Positions 15,914 through 25,866 are shown, counted from the stretch's first letter. The stretch is 40,020 nt of DNA from Deltaproteobacteria bacterium (GCA_021779135.1 JAJYBH010000014.1:1-40020); one strand, 5' to 3'. Notes: generated from the sequence alone by a model not told the origin. Translations and numbers: made by a program.

Positions 15914-17593
15914 ATGGCACACCAATCAGATTTGATCGAAAAAGATATACTGGCCTACCTCAAAAGCCAGGAAGAAAAATCGCTGCTGCGCTTCATCACC
16001 TGCGGCAGTGTCGATGACGGCAAAAGCACCCTGATCGGGCGCCTGCTGTGGGATTCGAAAATGGTCTTTGAGGACCAGCTGGCTTCGCTGGAAGCGGACA
16101 GCAAAAGGGTTGGCACCCAGGGGGGCGCCATCGATTACGCCCTGCTGCTGGATGGGCTGCAGGCCGAGCGGGAACAGGGGATCACCATAGATGTGGCCTA
16201 CCGTTTCTTCTCCACCGACCGGCGCAAGTTCATCGTGGCCGACACCCCCGGTCATGAGCAGTATACCCGCAACATGGTTACCGGCGCTTCCACCGCCCAG
16301 GTGGCCGTGATACTGGTGGATGCCCGCAAGGGGCTTCTGACCCAGACCAGGCGTCACAGTTTTCTGGTCTCGCTGGTCGGCATCCGGCATGTGGTGCTGG
16401 CGATCAACAAGATGGACCTGGTCGGTTTTGATGCGGAGACCTTCGATGCGATCGAGCGCGACTATCGTCAATTCGCCGAACCGCTCGGATTTGCGTCCAT
16501 TACCGCCATCCCCCTCTCGGCCCTGAATGGCGACAACATGATCGAAGCCAGTGTCAATACGCCCTGGTATTCGGGACCGGCCCTGATGGACTTTCTGGAG
16601 ACCGTGCAGGTGGAAGGGGACAACCGGGCAGAGCCGTTCCGGATGCCGGTCCAGTGGGTGAACCGCCCCCATCTCGACTTCCGCGGTTTCTGCGGCGTGA
16701 TTGCCGCCGGCACGATCCGTCCGGGAGACGAACTGCGGGTGGCTGCATCCGGGCACACCAGCCGGGTGGCGCGCATCGTCACCATGAATGGCGACCTGGC
16801 CGAGGCGACCGCCGGCCAGGCGGTGACCCTGACGCTGACCGATGAGATCGATGTCAGCCGGGGCGACATGCTCACGGTCCCGGATTCTCCCCCGATCCAT
16901 GCCCGGCATCCGGAGGCGCATCTGGTCTGGATGCACGACGAGCCTCTGCAGCCGGGACAGATCTACCTGGTCAAAACCGCCACCGCCGTGACACCCGGCC
17001 GGGTCACCGCCGTGCAGTATGCGGTGGACGTCAATACCCTGGAGCAGAAACAGGTGCCGACTCTCGGGCTGAATGGAATCGGGGTGGTGCGCCTGGAGCT
17101 TGACCGCCCGATCTCGTTTGACACGTACCGGCAAAACCGGGATACCGGCAGCTTTATCATGATCGACCGCTTCACCAATGCCACCGTGGCTGCCGGTATG
17201 GTGATCGCGGCAGCGCCCCTGGAAGCGCGTAACACGTCGCTGACGGGACCCGGTCCGGACCTCGCGGAGCCTGACGGAGGGCATCTCCGTCGTATCAGCC
17301 TGAGTGAATCCTTCATCAGCGGCACAGGGGTGAGCGTGGTTGATCTTACTGGAGAGTGGGGTCCCATTGGATTCGATGTGACCGCCAGCTTCACAGACTA
17401 CCTCGGGAAGGGCAACCGGGTTCTTTTCCGTCTGCGCGATCTGGCCCAACTGGAAGCGGTGGCCCTGCTGGCGTACGACCAGACGTTGACATTTGAATTC
17501 GATCGCACCGCGGAAGGGGTCAGCATCCTGATCTTCAAACGGGGTATACGCTCCGAGGGCGGTTTGTTGACTGACGAAGGGACCGGCATATGA
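15914..17593 (+). CDS. cysN: Sulfate adenylyltransferase subunit 1 (GTPase) with extra C-terminal domain
   Basis: CysN is the GTPase subunit that drives APS formation by CysD. The G1 loop GSVDDGKST is at about 32-40, the G3 motif DTPGHEQY at about 111-118 and the G4 motif NKMDLV at about 165-170; EF-Tu-like beta barrels follow. The protein has 559 residues, whereas E. coli CysN has 475. The extra stretch from about residue 455 (RISLSESFISGTGVSVVDLT onward) has no P-loop and is therefore not the CysC APS kinase found in CysNC fusions; its function is unknown. ATG has GAGGG five bases upstream. The stop overlaps the larE start as ATGA. Confidence 0.94.
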   Translation: MAHQSDLIEKDILAYLKSQEEKSLLRFITCGSVDDGKSTLIGRLLWDSKMVFEDQLASLEADSKRVGTQGGAIDYALLLDGLQAEREQGITIDVAYRFFSTDRRKFIVADTPGHEQYTRNMVTGASTAQVAVILVDARKGLLTQTRRHSFLVSLVGIRHVVLAINKMDLVGFDAETFDAIERDYRQFAEPLGFASITAIPLSALNGDNMIEASVNTPWYSGPALMDFLETVQVEGDNRAEPFRMPVQWVNRPHLDFRGFCGVIAAGTIRPGDELRVAASGHTSRVARIVTMNGDLAEATAGQAVTLTLTDEIDVSRGDMLTVPDSPPIHARHPEAHLVWMHDEPLQPGQIYLVKTATAVTPGRVTAVQYAVDVNTLEQKQVPTLGLNGIGVVRLELDRPISFDTYRQNRDTGSFIMIDRFTNATVAAGMVIAAAPLEARNTSLTGPGPDLAEPDGGHLRRISLSESFISGTGVSVVDLTGEWGPIGFDVTASFTDYLGKGNRVLFRLRDLAQLEAVALLAYDQTLTFEFDRTAEGVSILIFKRGIRSEGGLLTDEGTGI

Positions 17594-18408
17594 ACGACAC
17601 TATCGATCCGCGGCTGGCGGAAAAGCTTGAGCACCTGGAACGGATTCTGGCCGGCATGGAAAGCGCGGTTGTCGCCTTCTCCGGAGGCGTGGATTCCACC
17701 TGCCTCCTGGCAGTGGCGGCCCGGGTGCTTGGAACGCGAGTCCTGGCGGTTACGGCGACCTCCGGGACCTATCCCGAGCGGGAACTGATCGAAGCCCGCT
17801 CACTGGCCGCGCAACTGGGGGCACGGCACCGCGAGGTCCTCTCAGAGGAGCTCGATATCCCCGAATTCAAGGACAATCCCCGTAACCGCTGTTACTTTTG
17901 CAAGCAGGAACTGTTCGGCAAATTGCGCAGTGTTGCCGATGAGGAAGGCTTGTTGCACGTGCTGGACGGTACCAATCTGGATGACCGCAGCGATCACCGT
18001 CCCGGACGCCAGGCCGCGGAAGAGCTTGGCGTGCGCAGCCCCCTGGAGGAGGCCGGTTTCACAAAAGCCGACATCAGGGACCTGTCGCGGCATATGGGCC
18101 TGCCGACGTGGGACAAGCCCGCCTTCGCCTGCCTCTCCAGCCGCTTCCCCTATGGAACCGCCATAACAGCCGAGCGCGTCGGCAGGGTGGGCCGGGCCGA
18201 GGAGGCCCTGCGCGATCTGGGTTTCCGTGTCCTGAGGGTTCGCTACCATGATACGGTGGCGCGCCTGGAACTGGGCCCGGAGGAGTTTGCCCTGGCAACC
18301 GGTCCGCTGCGCGACGATGTGTGCAGGCTGGTCAAGGCGGCCGGGTTTGTATACGTGGCGATCGATCTGCAGGGATACCGTACCGGAGCGATGAATGAGG
18401 CTCCATAG
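17590..18408 (+). CDS. larE: LarE-type ATP-dependent sacrificial sulfur transferase
   Basis: The protein has 272 residues of the PP-loop family typified by LarE, which gives up its own cysteine sulfur to the pyridinium biscarboxylate precursor of the nickel-pincer cofactor of lactate racemase. The PP-loop SGGVDS is at 31-36. NRCYFCK (C101, C104) and the conserved ACLSSRFPYGT (C181) are visible; C181 corresponds to the sacrificial cysteine of LarE. larB and larC are not in this window, and the gene overlaps cysN by four bases, so its role may instead be in sulfur handling tied to sulfate activation. Substrate is uncertain; family is sure. Confidence 0.88.
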   Translation: MNDTIDPRLAEKLEHLERILAGMESAVVAFSGGVDSTCLLAVAARVLGTRVLAVTATSGTYPERELIEARSLAAQLGARHREVLSEELDIPEFKDNPRNRCYFCKQELFGKLRSVADEEGLLHVLDGTNLDDRSDHRPGRQAAEELGVRSPLEEAGFTKADIRDLSRHMGLPTWDKPAFACLSSRFPYGTAITAERVGRVGRAEEALRDLGFRVLRVRYHDTVARLELGPEEFALATGPLRDDVCRLVKAAGFVYVAIDLQGYRTGAMNEAP

Positions 18409-18531
18409 TCTGTTTGTGGCAGATGACGGCGATTCATCGCCTAAGACAGCCCCCTCTGAACCCTTCATTTGACCTCCCATCCGCAAGCTGATGCAAAAAT
18501 GCAACAATCGTATTTGCTTCATTGAGCACTT

Positions 18532-20766
18532 ATGATATGTTTCTCAGCCATGGATATCAAACTGCCGGCACATGAGCGCAAAAAACGGGTCCGTGAGGGT
18601 GTGGTAATCGTCTTCGCCCTGGTCCTGATCATTTTCCTCACCCGGGCGGAAATACATCTTACACGAATGAGCGCCGATGCACCCATGGGGAGCAACATCG
18701 CTATCTTTGGTGTGATCAATGTAGTGATTCTGCTGGTGATCCTCCTCGTGTATCTCGTGTCGCGGAATGTGGTCAAGCTGTTCATGGAGAGCCGCTCCAA
18801 TCCGCTCACCACCCGCCTGCGCACCAAGCTGGTCCTTTCCTTTGTCGGCCTTTCGCTGGTTCCCACCATGCTCCTGTTCTTCGCCGCCGCCGGCTTTATC
18901 AACAACACGGTCCACAACTGGTTCAATACGCAGGTTGAAACGTCTTTGAGCGAGTCGCTGGAGGTTGCCCAGACCTATTACAAAAATTCTGCCTCCAACT
19001 CACTCTACTATGGCCGCCAGATCAGCGGCTTTATCAAGGCGCAGAAGCTCCTCAACCAGGAGAATCTGCCGCAGTTGAAGGCGCTGATCCGCCAGAAACA
19101 GAAAGAGTACAATCTTGGCGTCGTGGAAGTCTATTCGGCCCAACGTGAAGAGCTGGTGCAGGCGTCCAACCCGGAGGTGCCCAAGGGGGAGTTTACCAAC
19201 CCCGCCTCGGAGGATATCAACGTTGGATTGGCGGGGAGTGAGCTGACCCGCATCAATCAGGCCGGCAAGGCCGATCTGATCCGCGGTATTGTCCCGGTCT
19301 ATTCGACCTATAACCAGAAGGATGTCGTGGGTGTCGTGGTTGTGAACTACTACGTGCCGTATTCACTGGTTAACAAGATGAAGGAGATCACGGAATCCTA
19401 CCACGAATTCCGTCAGCTCAAGATTCTCAAGAACCCCATCCGAACCGGTTACATCATTACGCTCTTTCTGATCACGGTCGTCATCGTCTTTTTTGCGTAC
19501 TGGATGGGTGTCTATCTGGCAAACAGCATGACAAAACCGATCCAGGGTCTGGTCGAGGCAACCCGGGCCGTTGCCGATGGAAATCTCGATGTCCATATTG
19601 AATCGTTCTCGAAGGATGAGATCGGCATGCTAGTGCAGTCGTTCAACCGGATGACGGACGATCTCCGCTCAAAGCAACAGGCTCTCAATGCCTTCAATGA
19701 AGAACTCTCGCGAATCAACCAGGAGATCGAGCAGCGGCGCCGCTACATGGAGATCGTGCTCCGCAACGTGGCCGCCGGGGTCATATCCGTGGACAAGGAT
19801 GGGGTCATCACCACCATCAATACTTCGGCCGAGAAGCTTCTCAATATCAATACCGGCTCGGTGATGGGCAAGAATTTCCGGGACATCCTGCGTGAAACGC
19901 ATCTCGATATCGTCAAGGAGAGCCTGAAGGATCTGGTGATAGCCAAACAGGATACCATCAACCGGCAGATAACCCTGGAGGTCAGTGGCAGTCGGCTTTC
20001 ATTGCAATTGCATCTCACCATGCTGCGCGACGAGGCCGGCGACTTCATGGGGACCGTGCTGGTGCTGGACGATCTGACCCAGGTCATGAAAGCCCAGCGG
20101 ATGGCTGCCTGGCGCGAAGTTGCCCGGAGGATTGCGCATGAGATCAAGAATCCATTGACGCCGATACAGCTTTCGGCCCAGCGGTTGCGCAAAAGGTATC
20201 TTTCCCGTTTTGGAGATGACGAGAAGGTCTTTGACGAGTGTACCGAGATGATAATCAAGTCGGTTGACGAGATAAAGAACCTGGTCAACGAATTCTCCAA
20301 CTTTGCCCGCATGCCCGCAATCCAGCCGGAACTGAACGATCTGAACGCGCTGATCCGGGAAACGCTGACCCTGTACCAGGAGGCTCACCGGGGGGTTGAC
20401 TTCAAATTCACCCCGGACGATCAGCTCCCGCAGCTCAAGATCGATCGGGATCAGATCAAGCGGGTTGTGATCAATCTGCTGGAAAACGCCGTCGCGGCCA
20501 TGGAAGAGAAAGGTACCATCGAGATCAGCAGTCATTACGACCCTGAACTTAAGATTGCCGGTTTCCGTGTCGCGGATGATGGTCCGGGGATACCGCCAGA
20601 CGACCGTGCACGTCTTTTCGAGCCATACTTCTCGACAAAAAAAACCGGCACCGGCCTCGGCCTGGCGATCGTCAACAGCATCATAAACGATCACGGCGGC
20701 TTTGTGAGGGTCAAGAATAATGTTCCGCGCGGGGCCTGTTTTGTGGTGGAGCTGCCGGCGGGGTAG
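18532..20766 (+). CDS. NtrY-like membrane sensor histidine kinase
   Basis: The protein has 744 residues. Hydrophobic segments at about 23-37, 56-76 and 99-122 are followed by a roughly 180-residue extracytoplasmic sensing region, a fourth segment at about 305-328, then HAMP (about 330-385), PAS (about 405-515), HisKA with the phospho-acceptor H536 in RRIAHEIKNPLTP, and HATPase with NLLENAVAAM, DDGPGIPP and a TGTGLGLAIV loop. This order is that of NtrY kinases. It pairs with the sigma-54 activator 65 bp downstream. The ATG at 18532 has only a weak GAG ahead; an in-frame ATG at 18550 is an alternative. The signal sensed is unknown. Confidence 0.9.
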   Translation: MICFSAMDIKLPAHERKKRVREGVVIVFALVLIIFLTRAEIHLTRMSADAPMGSNIAIFGVINVVILLVILLVYLVSRNVVKLFMESRSNPLTTRLRTKLVLSFVGLSLVPTMLLFFAAAGFINNTVHNWFNTQVETSLSESLEVAQTYYKNSASNSLYYGRQISGFIKAQKLLNQENLPQLKALIRQKQKEYNLGVVEVYSAQREELVQASNPEVPKGEFTNPASEDINVGLAGSELTRINQAGKADLIRGIVPVYSTYNQKDVVGVVVVNYYVPYSLVNKMKEITESYHEFRQLKILKNPIRTGYIITLFLITVVIVFFAYWMGVYLANSMTKPIQGLVEATRAVADGNLDVHIESFSKDEIGMLVQSFNRMTDDLRSKQQALNAFNEELSRINQEIEQRRRYMEIVLRNVAAGVISVDKDGVITTINTSAEKLLNINTGSVMGKNFRDILRETHLDIVKESLKDLVIAKQDTINRQITLEVSGSRLSLQLHLTMLRDEAGDFMGTVLVLDDLTQVMKAQRMAAWREVARRIAHEIKNPLTPIQLSAQRLRKRYLSRFGDDEKVFDECTEMIIKSVDEIKNLVNEFSNFARMPAIQPELNDLNALIRETLTLYQEAHRGVDFKFTPDDQLPQLKIDRDQIKRVVINLLENAVAAMEEKGTIEISSHYDPELKIAGFRVADDGPGIPPDDRARLFEPYFSTKKTGTGLGLAIVNSIINDHGGFVRVKNNVPRGACFVVELPAG

Positions 20767-20831
20767 TTGCTGTCGCTGGCGCCGGCAGGTGGCGCATGCA
20801 CAGGTTATTCAGAAAATATGAGGGGTGAAGT

Positions 20832-22205
20832 GTGTCAAAAACAATACTCGTAGTGGATGACGAAAAAGACATCAGAATCTCTTTGACCGGTATCCTGGAG
20901 GATGAAGGGTATCAGGTCGTATCGGCGGTCAGCGGTGTCGAGGCGTTGGAAAAACTCCGCGAAGATCTGCCGGATCTGGTGCTGCTTGATATCTGGATGC
21001 CGGGGATGGATGGACTTGAAACACTGGAAAAGATTAAAAGCCTGCTGCCGCACCTCACGGTCATCATGATTTCGGGGCATGGCACCATAGAGACAGCCGT
21101 ACGGGCGACCAAGCTGGGCGCCTTCGATTTCATCGAAAAACCGCTGTCGCTTGACAAGGTACTGATTTCGGTGACCAACGCGTTGCGGATGAAGGACCTT
21201 TACACAGAAAATGAAGAACTGAAGCGGGTGGCGGGTAACGAACACGAGCTGGTTGGGGCCAACGAGCTGATCGTGGCGCTGCGTGAACAGATCATGCGTG
21301 TTGCTCCCACCAATGCCTCGGTGTTGATCAGCGGAGAAAACGGGACCGGCAAGGAGCTGGTGGCGCGATCGATACATTACTACAGCCAGCGGCACAACAA
21401 GGCCTTCATCGCCATAAACTGCGCGGCGATTCCGGAGGAGTTGATCGAGAGTGAACTCTTCGGTCATGAGAAGGGCGCTTTTACGGGGGCACTTGCCCAA
21501 AAAAAGGGCAAGTTCGATCTCGCCGATGGCGGCACGCTCTTCCTGGACGAGATCGGCGACATGTCTCTCAAGACCCAGGCCAAGATTTTGCGCATCCTGC
21601 AGGAGCGCTGTTTCGAAAGGGTAGGGGGAACCCGGCTGGTGTCGGTCGATGTGAGAATTATCGCGGCTACCAACAAGCAACTCGACGAAGAGATTCGTCA
21701 GGGCCGGTTTCGGGAGGATCTCTACTATCGGTTGAACGTGGTCCCGTTCAGGGTGCCGGCCCTGCGGGAACGAGCCGAGGATATCCCCATGCTGGTGCAG
21801 CACTTCATACATATGTTGTATCGAAAAGAGGGACGGGAACCCAAACAGTTCGACCCGGAAGCCCTTGAGGCCCTCAAACGGTACCACTGGCCGGGAAATG
21901 TCAGGGAACTGAAAAATATCATCGAGCGGATTATGATCATGACGTCCGGGATGTCGATCACCTGCGACGACATACCGGACCTGCACGGGGGGCACGCGGC
22001 GTCTCTCCCCGCCAGGGCCACGCTCGAAGGGGCGTTGTCGATGTCCACTCTGCGGGAAGCTCGTGAGGAGTTCGAACGTGAATATATCATCCAGAAACTG
22101 GAGGAGAACGACTGGAACATTTCGCGCACGGCCGAGATCATCGAACTTGAGCGAAGCAACCTGCATCGCAAGATCAAAGGCTACGGGATTGATGTGCGCA
22201 AGTAG
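20832..22205 (+). CDS. NtrX-like sigma-54-dependent response regulator
   Basis: The protein has 457 residues with a receiver domain (phospho-acceptor D53 in LLDIWMPG, lysine in IEKP near 103), an AAA+ domain (Walker A GENGTGKE 168-175, GAFTGA loop 215-220 that touches sigma-54, Walker B GGTLFLDE 233-240) and a C-terminal Fis-type helix-turn-helix (NISRTAEIIELERSNLHRKI). It starts at GTG 20832 after GAGGGG; there is no better ATG. Phosphorylation by the adjacent NtrY-like kinase should control it. It could act on distant sigma-54 promoters; the one at about 39000 is a candidate target with no direct evidence. Confidence 0.92.
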   Translation: MSKTILVVDDEKDIRISLTGILEDEGYQVVSAVSGVEALEKLREDLPDLVLLDIWMPGMDGLETLEKIKSLLPHLTVIMISGHGTIETAVRATKLGAFDFIEKPLSLDKVLISVTNALRMKDLYTENEELKRVAGNEHELVGANELIVALREQIMRVAPTNASVLISGENGTGKELVARSIHYYSQRHNKAFIAINCAAIPEELIESELFGHEKGAFTGALAQKKGKFDLADGGTLFLDEIGDMSLKTQAKILRILQERCFERVGGTRLVSVDVRIIAATNKQLDEEIRQGRFREDLYYRLNVVPFRVPALRERAEDIPMLVQHFIHMLYRKEGREPKQFDPEALEALKRYHWPGNVRELKNIIERIMIMTSGMSITCDDIPDLHGGHAASLPARATLEGALSMSTLREAREEFEREYIIQKLEENDWNISRTAEIIELERSNLHRKIKGYGIDVRK

Positions 22206-22304
22206 CGCCGGACTGGTTGAGTGCGCATCAGCTCCGGCAGGTGGGAATATCGTCAGGTTGGTCCTGCTTAACGTAAGATTGGATGTATGGGGTGCCTTTT
22301 CCTT

Positions 22305-23642
22305 ATGAAAAAACCGAAATTCAAATTCATGGTGTCAGCCGTACTGGCTGCTATCATTATCTGCCTGGCCCTGATCATTGCCAGTCGCTGGAAACCGCAG
22401 GGAAGACATCCCGATGCCGCCTATCTGTCACTGCTGCGGGAGGCGTACGCTGCCGTCAACAGGTCGTATGTGGACAAGCCGGACGGGAAGAAACTTGTCC
22501 TGAGCATGGTCAATGGCATGCTGGCCTCACTGGATCCTCACAGCGCCTACCTGCCTCCCGAGCCTTACAAGGAGATGGAGGTCCAGATGTCGGGCGCCTT
22601 TGGCGGCGTTGGCATCGAATTGGGGACAAAAGAGGGGCGGCTGACGGTGATCGCACCCATAGACGGTACGCCAGCTTTCCGAGCCGGAATCCAGGCCAAT
22701 GACCATATCTGGAGAATTGACGGGACCGCTACCCAGGGCATGAATATTTCAGCAGCAGTGAAGCGCATGCGGGGCGAAAAAGGGACACCGGTCACGCTGA
22801 CAATTTTGCGGGGAGATTCTACCCGGCCGCTGACGTTCAAACTGATTCGCGACATCATAAAAATAAAGAGTCTGAAATCCCGGGTGCTGGAGCAGGGGTA
22901 CGGATACATCAGGATAGCACAGTTCCAGGAACGTACCGGCAGCGAGTTCAGGCAGGCGCTCAAGGATCTGCACGCAGCCAGCGGAGGGGATCTTAAAGGA
23001 CTGGTCCTTGATCTTCGCTACAACCCCGGAGGGGTGCTCGGCCCGTCAATTGATGTGGTCAACTGTTTTATCGGAGATGATATCAAGAATACGCAAATCG
23101 TCTCCTTGAAGGGCCGGCTCCCCGATTCCAACCATGTATTCAATGCCACGGTGGGCACCAAGGAACCACATTATCCGCTTATCGTCCTGATCAACGGCGG
23201 CAGCGCCAGTGCCTCTGAGATCGTGGCCGGAGCGCTCCAGGATCACAAGCGCGCTATAATCATGGGGAAACAGAGCTTTGGCAAGGGATCGGTGCAGAGT
23301 ATTTTTCCAATGCGCGGGGATGCCGCTCTCAAGCTGACCACGGCGCGCTATTATACGCCCAGCGGGCGATCGATCCAGGCCAAGGGGATTGAGCCTGATA
23401 TAGTTGTAGACAGCGTGAAGCCGGTTCCTGCAAAGGGTGTCGTCGAAGGGACTCTGAAGGAGAAAGATCTTGAAAACCGGCTGGCGCCGGAACCAGGCAA
23501 GGAAGCAGCGAAACCGCTTGCGCCATTACCACACGGAATGGCTGCCGACGCGGATCTGGCCAAGGATTATCAGCTCCAGCGGGCGCTGGAACTGCTGCGT
23601 TCGTTGAATATGATTAAAGATCGGGGCTTCACTGGTAGATAG
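22305..23642 (+). CDS. S41-family C-terminal processing peptidase (CtpA/Prc type)
   Basis: The protein has 445 residues from the ATG at 22305; an ATG at 22287 would add six residues and cannot be excluded since neither has a strong Shine-Dalgarno. Residues 8-26 form an uncleaved or cleaved signal anchor, so it works in the periplasm. A PDZ domain covers about 92-180 (GVGIELG...APIDGTPAFRAGI). The catalytic dyad is S302 in GGSASASE and K327 in GKQSFGKGSVQ, exactly 25 residues apart as in Prc. It cleaves proteins near non-polar C-termini. The gene follows the NtrYX pair, a linkage that may be only positional. Confidence 0.93.
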   Translation: MKKPKFKFMVSAVLAAIIICLALIIASRWKPQGRHPDAAYLSLLREAYAAVNRSYVDKPDGKKLVLSMVNGMLASLDPHSAYLPPEPYKEMEVQMSGAFGGVGIELGTKEGRLTVIAPIDGTPAFRAGIQANDHIWRIDGTATQGMNISAAVKRMRGEKGTPVTLTILRGDSTRPLTFKLIRDIIKIKSLKSRVLEQGYGYIRIAQFQERTGSEFRQALKDLHAASGGDLKGLVLDLRYNPGGVLGPSIDVVNCFIGDDIKNTQIVSLKGRLPDSNHVFNATVGTKEPHYPLIVLINGGSASASEIVAGALQDHKRAIIMGKQSFGKGSVQSIFPMRGDAALKLTTARYYTPSGRSIQAKGIEPDIVVDSVKPVPAKGVVEGTLKEKDLENRLAPEPGKEAAKPLAPLPHGMAADADLAKDYQLQRALELLRSLNMIKDRGFTGR

Positions 23643-23648
23643 GGTGTC

Positions 23649-23876
23649 TCAGGTCAGTCCACGATTGCGGAAGATTCTCATCAGCAGCACACCGAGAACA
23701 GAGAGGCAGAGTCCCACGCAGAGGAAGAGGTAACCGATCGACCGTCCCTCGCCCCATCCCAACAGATCCTTGTTTTTCATGAAAAATATCAAGGCAATGC
23801 CGCCAAAGGTGCCGATGCCGCCGATGATGTACACTGCAAATGCTGCAACCGCCAAACCGATCCCCTGTCTTTTCAC
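23649..23876 (-). CDS. Small two-helix membrane protein downstream of trpC
   Basis: The gene encodes 75 residues starting with GTG (23874-23876) after GAGGGG nine bases upstream. Two hydrophobic helices, at about 6-32 and 45-67, are joined by a short polar loop (MKNKDLLGWGEGRS), and the ends are basic (MKRQG at the start, RIFRNRGLT at the end). It lies 21 bp after trpC in the same direction and just 6 bp from the convergent protease stop. I do not recognise the family. Confidence 0.75.
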   Translation of the reverse strand: MKRQGIGLAVAAFAVYIIGGIGTFGGIALIFFMKNKDLLGWGEGRSIGYLFLCVGLCLSVLGVLLMRIFRNRGLT

Positions 23877-23897
23877 GATCTGTTACCCCTCGCTGGT

Positions 23898-24707
23898 TTA
23901 TTGATTATTGAGCAATTCCCGCAACTTGGCTCCGATGTCAGCATCACGCATCAATGTCTCACCAATCAGAAATGCCGCGGCGCCATCTGCCTGCAGGCGC
24001 ACGATGTCGGCCCTGGTGTTGATGCCGCTCTCGGATACGAGAAGGCGACCTGACGGCAACATTCGGGCAAGACGGCCGGTGGTGCCCAGATCGGTCACGA
24101 ATGTTCTCAGGTTGCGATTGTTCACGCCGACCAGGGTGCAATCGGTTTGCAACGCGATCTCCATCTCCGCTTCGTCATGCACCTCCAGCAGCACATCCAG
24201 ATGAATCTCCCTGGCAATCGCATGGAACTCGCGCAGTTGATTCAGATCGAGCATGGCGGCAATCAGCAGGACGGCATCGGCCCCGCTGGAGCGGGCTTCA
24301 TAGATCTGATAGGGATCGCAGATGAAGTCCTTGCGTAACAGAGGCAGGGACACCGCCTCGCGGATCAGTGCCAGGTAACGTAAATGCCCGAAGAAGAACC
24401 TCTCGTCGGTCAGCACTGACAGGCAGGAGGCGCCGTTTTCCTGATAAATCCTGGCGATCTCCAAGGGATCAAAATCGGAGCGGATAACCCCCTTGCTGGG
24501 AGAACCTTTCTTGACTTCGGCAATGATGGCGGTCCAGTCAGATGCCACGGCTTCACGGAGATGGCGCTCGAAACCACGCGGCACGTCCTCCAGGTCATAT
24601 ATGCGGGCCTGCAGTTCGCTGACGGACGTGGACAACTTGGCCGCAGCCACTTCTTCACGTTTATGGGCGATTATCTTCTTCAGGATGTCAGGCGGGTTTG
24701 TGGTCAT
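23898..24707 (-). CDS. trpC: Indole-3-glycerol phosphate synthase
   Basis: TrpC closes the indole ring from CdRP, releasing CO2, in tryptophan biosynthesis. The protein has 269 residues, the length of monofunctional TrpC. The TIM-barrel motifs IAEVKKGSPSKG (about 61-72), LLRKDFI (about 120-126), LLEVHDE (about 170-176), GVNNRNL and SESGI are all in place, including the catalytic lysines and glutamates. The Shine-Dalgarno is weak. It follows trpD by 57 bp and probably shares its transcript; trpE, trpG, trpF and trpAB are not in the window. Confidence 0.96.
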   Translation of the reverse strand: MTTNPPDILKKIIAHKREEVAAAKLSTSVSELQARIYDLEDVPRGFERHLREAVASDWTAIIAEVKKGSPSKGVIRSDFDPLEIARIYQENGASCLSVLTDERFFFGHLRYLALIREAVSLPLLRKDFICDPYQIYEARSSGADAVLLIAAMLDLNQLREFHAIAREIHLDVLLEVHDEAEMEIALQTDCTLVGVNNRNLRTFVTDLGTTGRLARMLPSGRLLVSESGINTRADIVRLQADGAAAFLIGETLMRDADIGAKLRELLNNQ

Positions 24708-24764
24708 GGCTTTTGTCTCACTGGTTGATATGATTTACCGGCAACGGGGCAACGGAATCTGCTG

Positions 24765-25820
24765 CTAGACCTGATTTGTCATGGCCGCGAGTTTCTCAAG
24801 TTGTTGCAGTGCCCGGCCGGAGTCGATCGCCTCCGTGGCCAGGAGCATTCCGTCCGCGGGTGTGGCGACTTTGCCGGCGGCCACCAGGGCGTAGGCGGCA
24901 TTCAGGAGAACAATAGAGCGTCGAGGCCCTTTCTCACCTTTGAGTACCGATTGGACTATCTCTGCGTTGGCAATGGCGTCGCCCCCCTTGAGATCCGCCA
25001 TGTCGCAACGGGTCAGGCCATGCTGTTCCGGGGTGACGCTGCTCAGCCTGACCCCGTTCGACGTCACCTCAGCCACCAGGGTCTCGCCGGTCAGGGTTAT
25101 CTCGTCCATTCCGTCCGAACCGTGCACGACAAAGCCGTGGCGGCACCCCAGTTTGTGCAGGACACCGGCCAGTTTTTCCACCAGGTCGGCACGGTAGACG
25201 CCCATAACCTGACAATCAGCCCCGGCCGGGTTGGTCAGAGGCCCGAGGATGTTGAAGATTGTGCGGATGCCGATCTCGCGGCGCGGACCGATAGCATATT
25301 TCATGGCGCCGTGCAGCGCCGGCGCGAACAGGAACCCTATGCCGATATCGGCGATGCATTTCTCCACTGTTTCGGGAGTCACGTTCAGGTTGATGCCCAG
25401 CCTCTCCAGAACGTCGGCGCTGCCGCAGGCCGAGGAGACCGAACGGTTACCGTGTTTGGCCACCTTGACGCCACAGGCTGAAACCACGAAGGCGACGGTA
25501 GAGGAGATGTTGAAGGTGTTGGTGCCGTCGCCGCCGGTACCGACAACGTCCAGGATGGTCTCCCGGTCAATGTTGATGTCGTCGCGATCGATGTCTACCG
25601 TTCCTTTGCCGACGCGGATCGGCGTGGCCCTTTCACGCATGACTCGCGCAGCGCCGGTGATCTCCTCGACGGTTTCACCTTTCATGCGCAGGGCGGTAAC
25701 GAAGGCGCCGATCTGGGCCGGTGTGCATTCTCCTGACATGATCTGATTCATGACCTCGATCATCTCGCCTTCAGTCAGATCTTCGCGTTCGACAACCCTG
25801 GCAATGGCTTTTCTGATCAT
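24765..25820 (-). CDS. trpD: Anthranilate phosphoribosyltransferase
   Basis: TrpD joins PRPP and anthranilate in tryptophan biosynthesis. The protein has 351 residues, normal size. The PRPP loop [14 protein letters not shown] is at about 95-108, [18 protein letters not shown] at about 121-138 binds anthranilate/PRPP, and the C-terminal part has the Mg-binding LGPLTNPAG region. AGGAGGG lies seven bases before the ATG. A perfect hairpin terminator for the upstream gene ends about 20 bases before the start, so its promoter must lie within or very near that hairpin or upstream readthrough is used. Confidence 0.96.
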   Translation of the reverse strand: MIRKAIARVVEREDLTEGEMIEVMNQIMSGECTPAQIGAFVTALRMKGETVEEITGAARVMRERATPIRVGKGTVDIDRDDINIDRETILDVVGTGGDGTNTFNISSTVAFVVSACGVKVAKHGNRSVSSACGSADVLERLGINLNVTPETVEKCIADIGIGFLFAPALHGAMKYAIGPRREIGIRTIFNILGPLTNPAGADCQVMGVYRADLVEKLAGVLHKLGCRHGFVVHGSDGMDEITLTGETLVAEVTSNGVRLSSVTPEQHGLTRCDMADLKGGDAIANAEIVQSVLKGEKGPRRSIVLLNAAYALVAAGKVATPADGMLLATEAIDSGRALQQLEKLAAMTNQV

Positions 25821-25837
25821 GCGCGTCCCTCCTGAAA

Positions 25838-25866
25838 CAAAAATGGGGATGCGTGAACATCCCCAT
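25838..25866 (-). terminator. Terminator of the response-regulator gene
   Basis: ATGGGGATG (25843-25851) and CATCCCCAT (25858-25866) are perfect 9-bp complements with a 6-nt loop, followed on the minus strand by TTTTTGTTTC. It lies 45 bases after the stop of the CheY-type gene and just before trpD. Confidence 0.9.

Noticed and set aside
17250-17593. APS kinase (CysC) domain at the end of CysN
   Set aside because: No P-loop or kinase motif is present in the extension, and CysH is of the APS-using type, so no kinase is needed.
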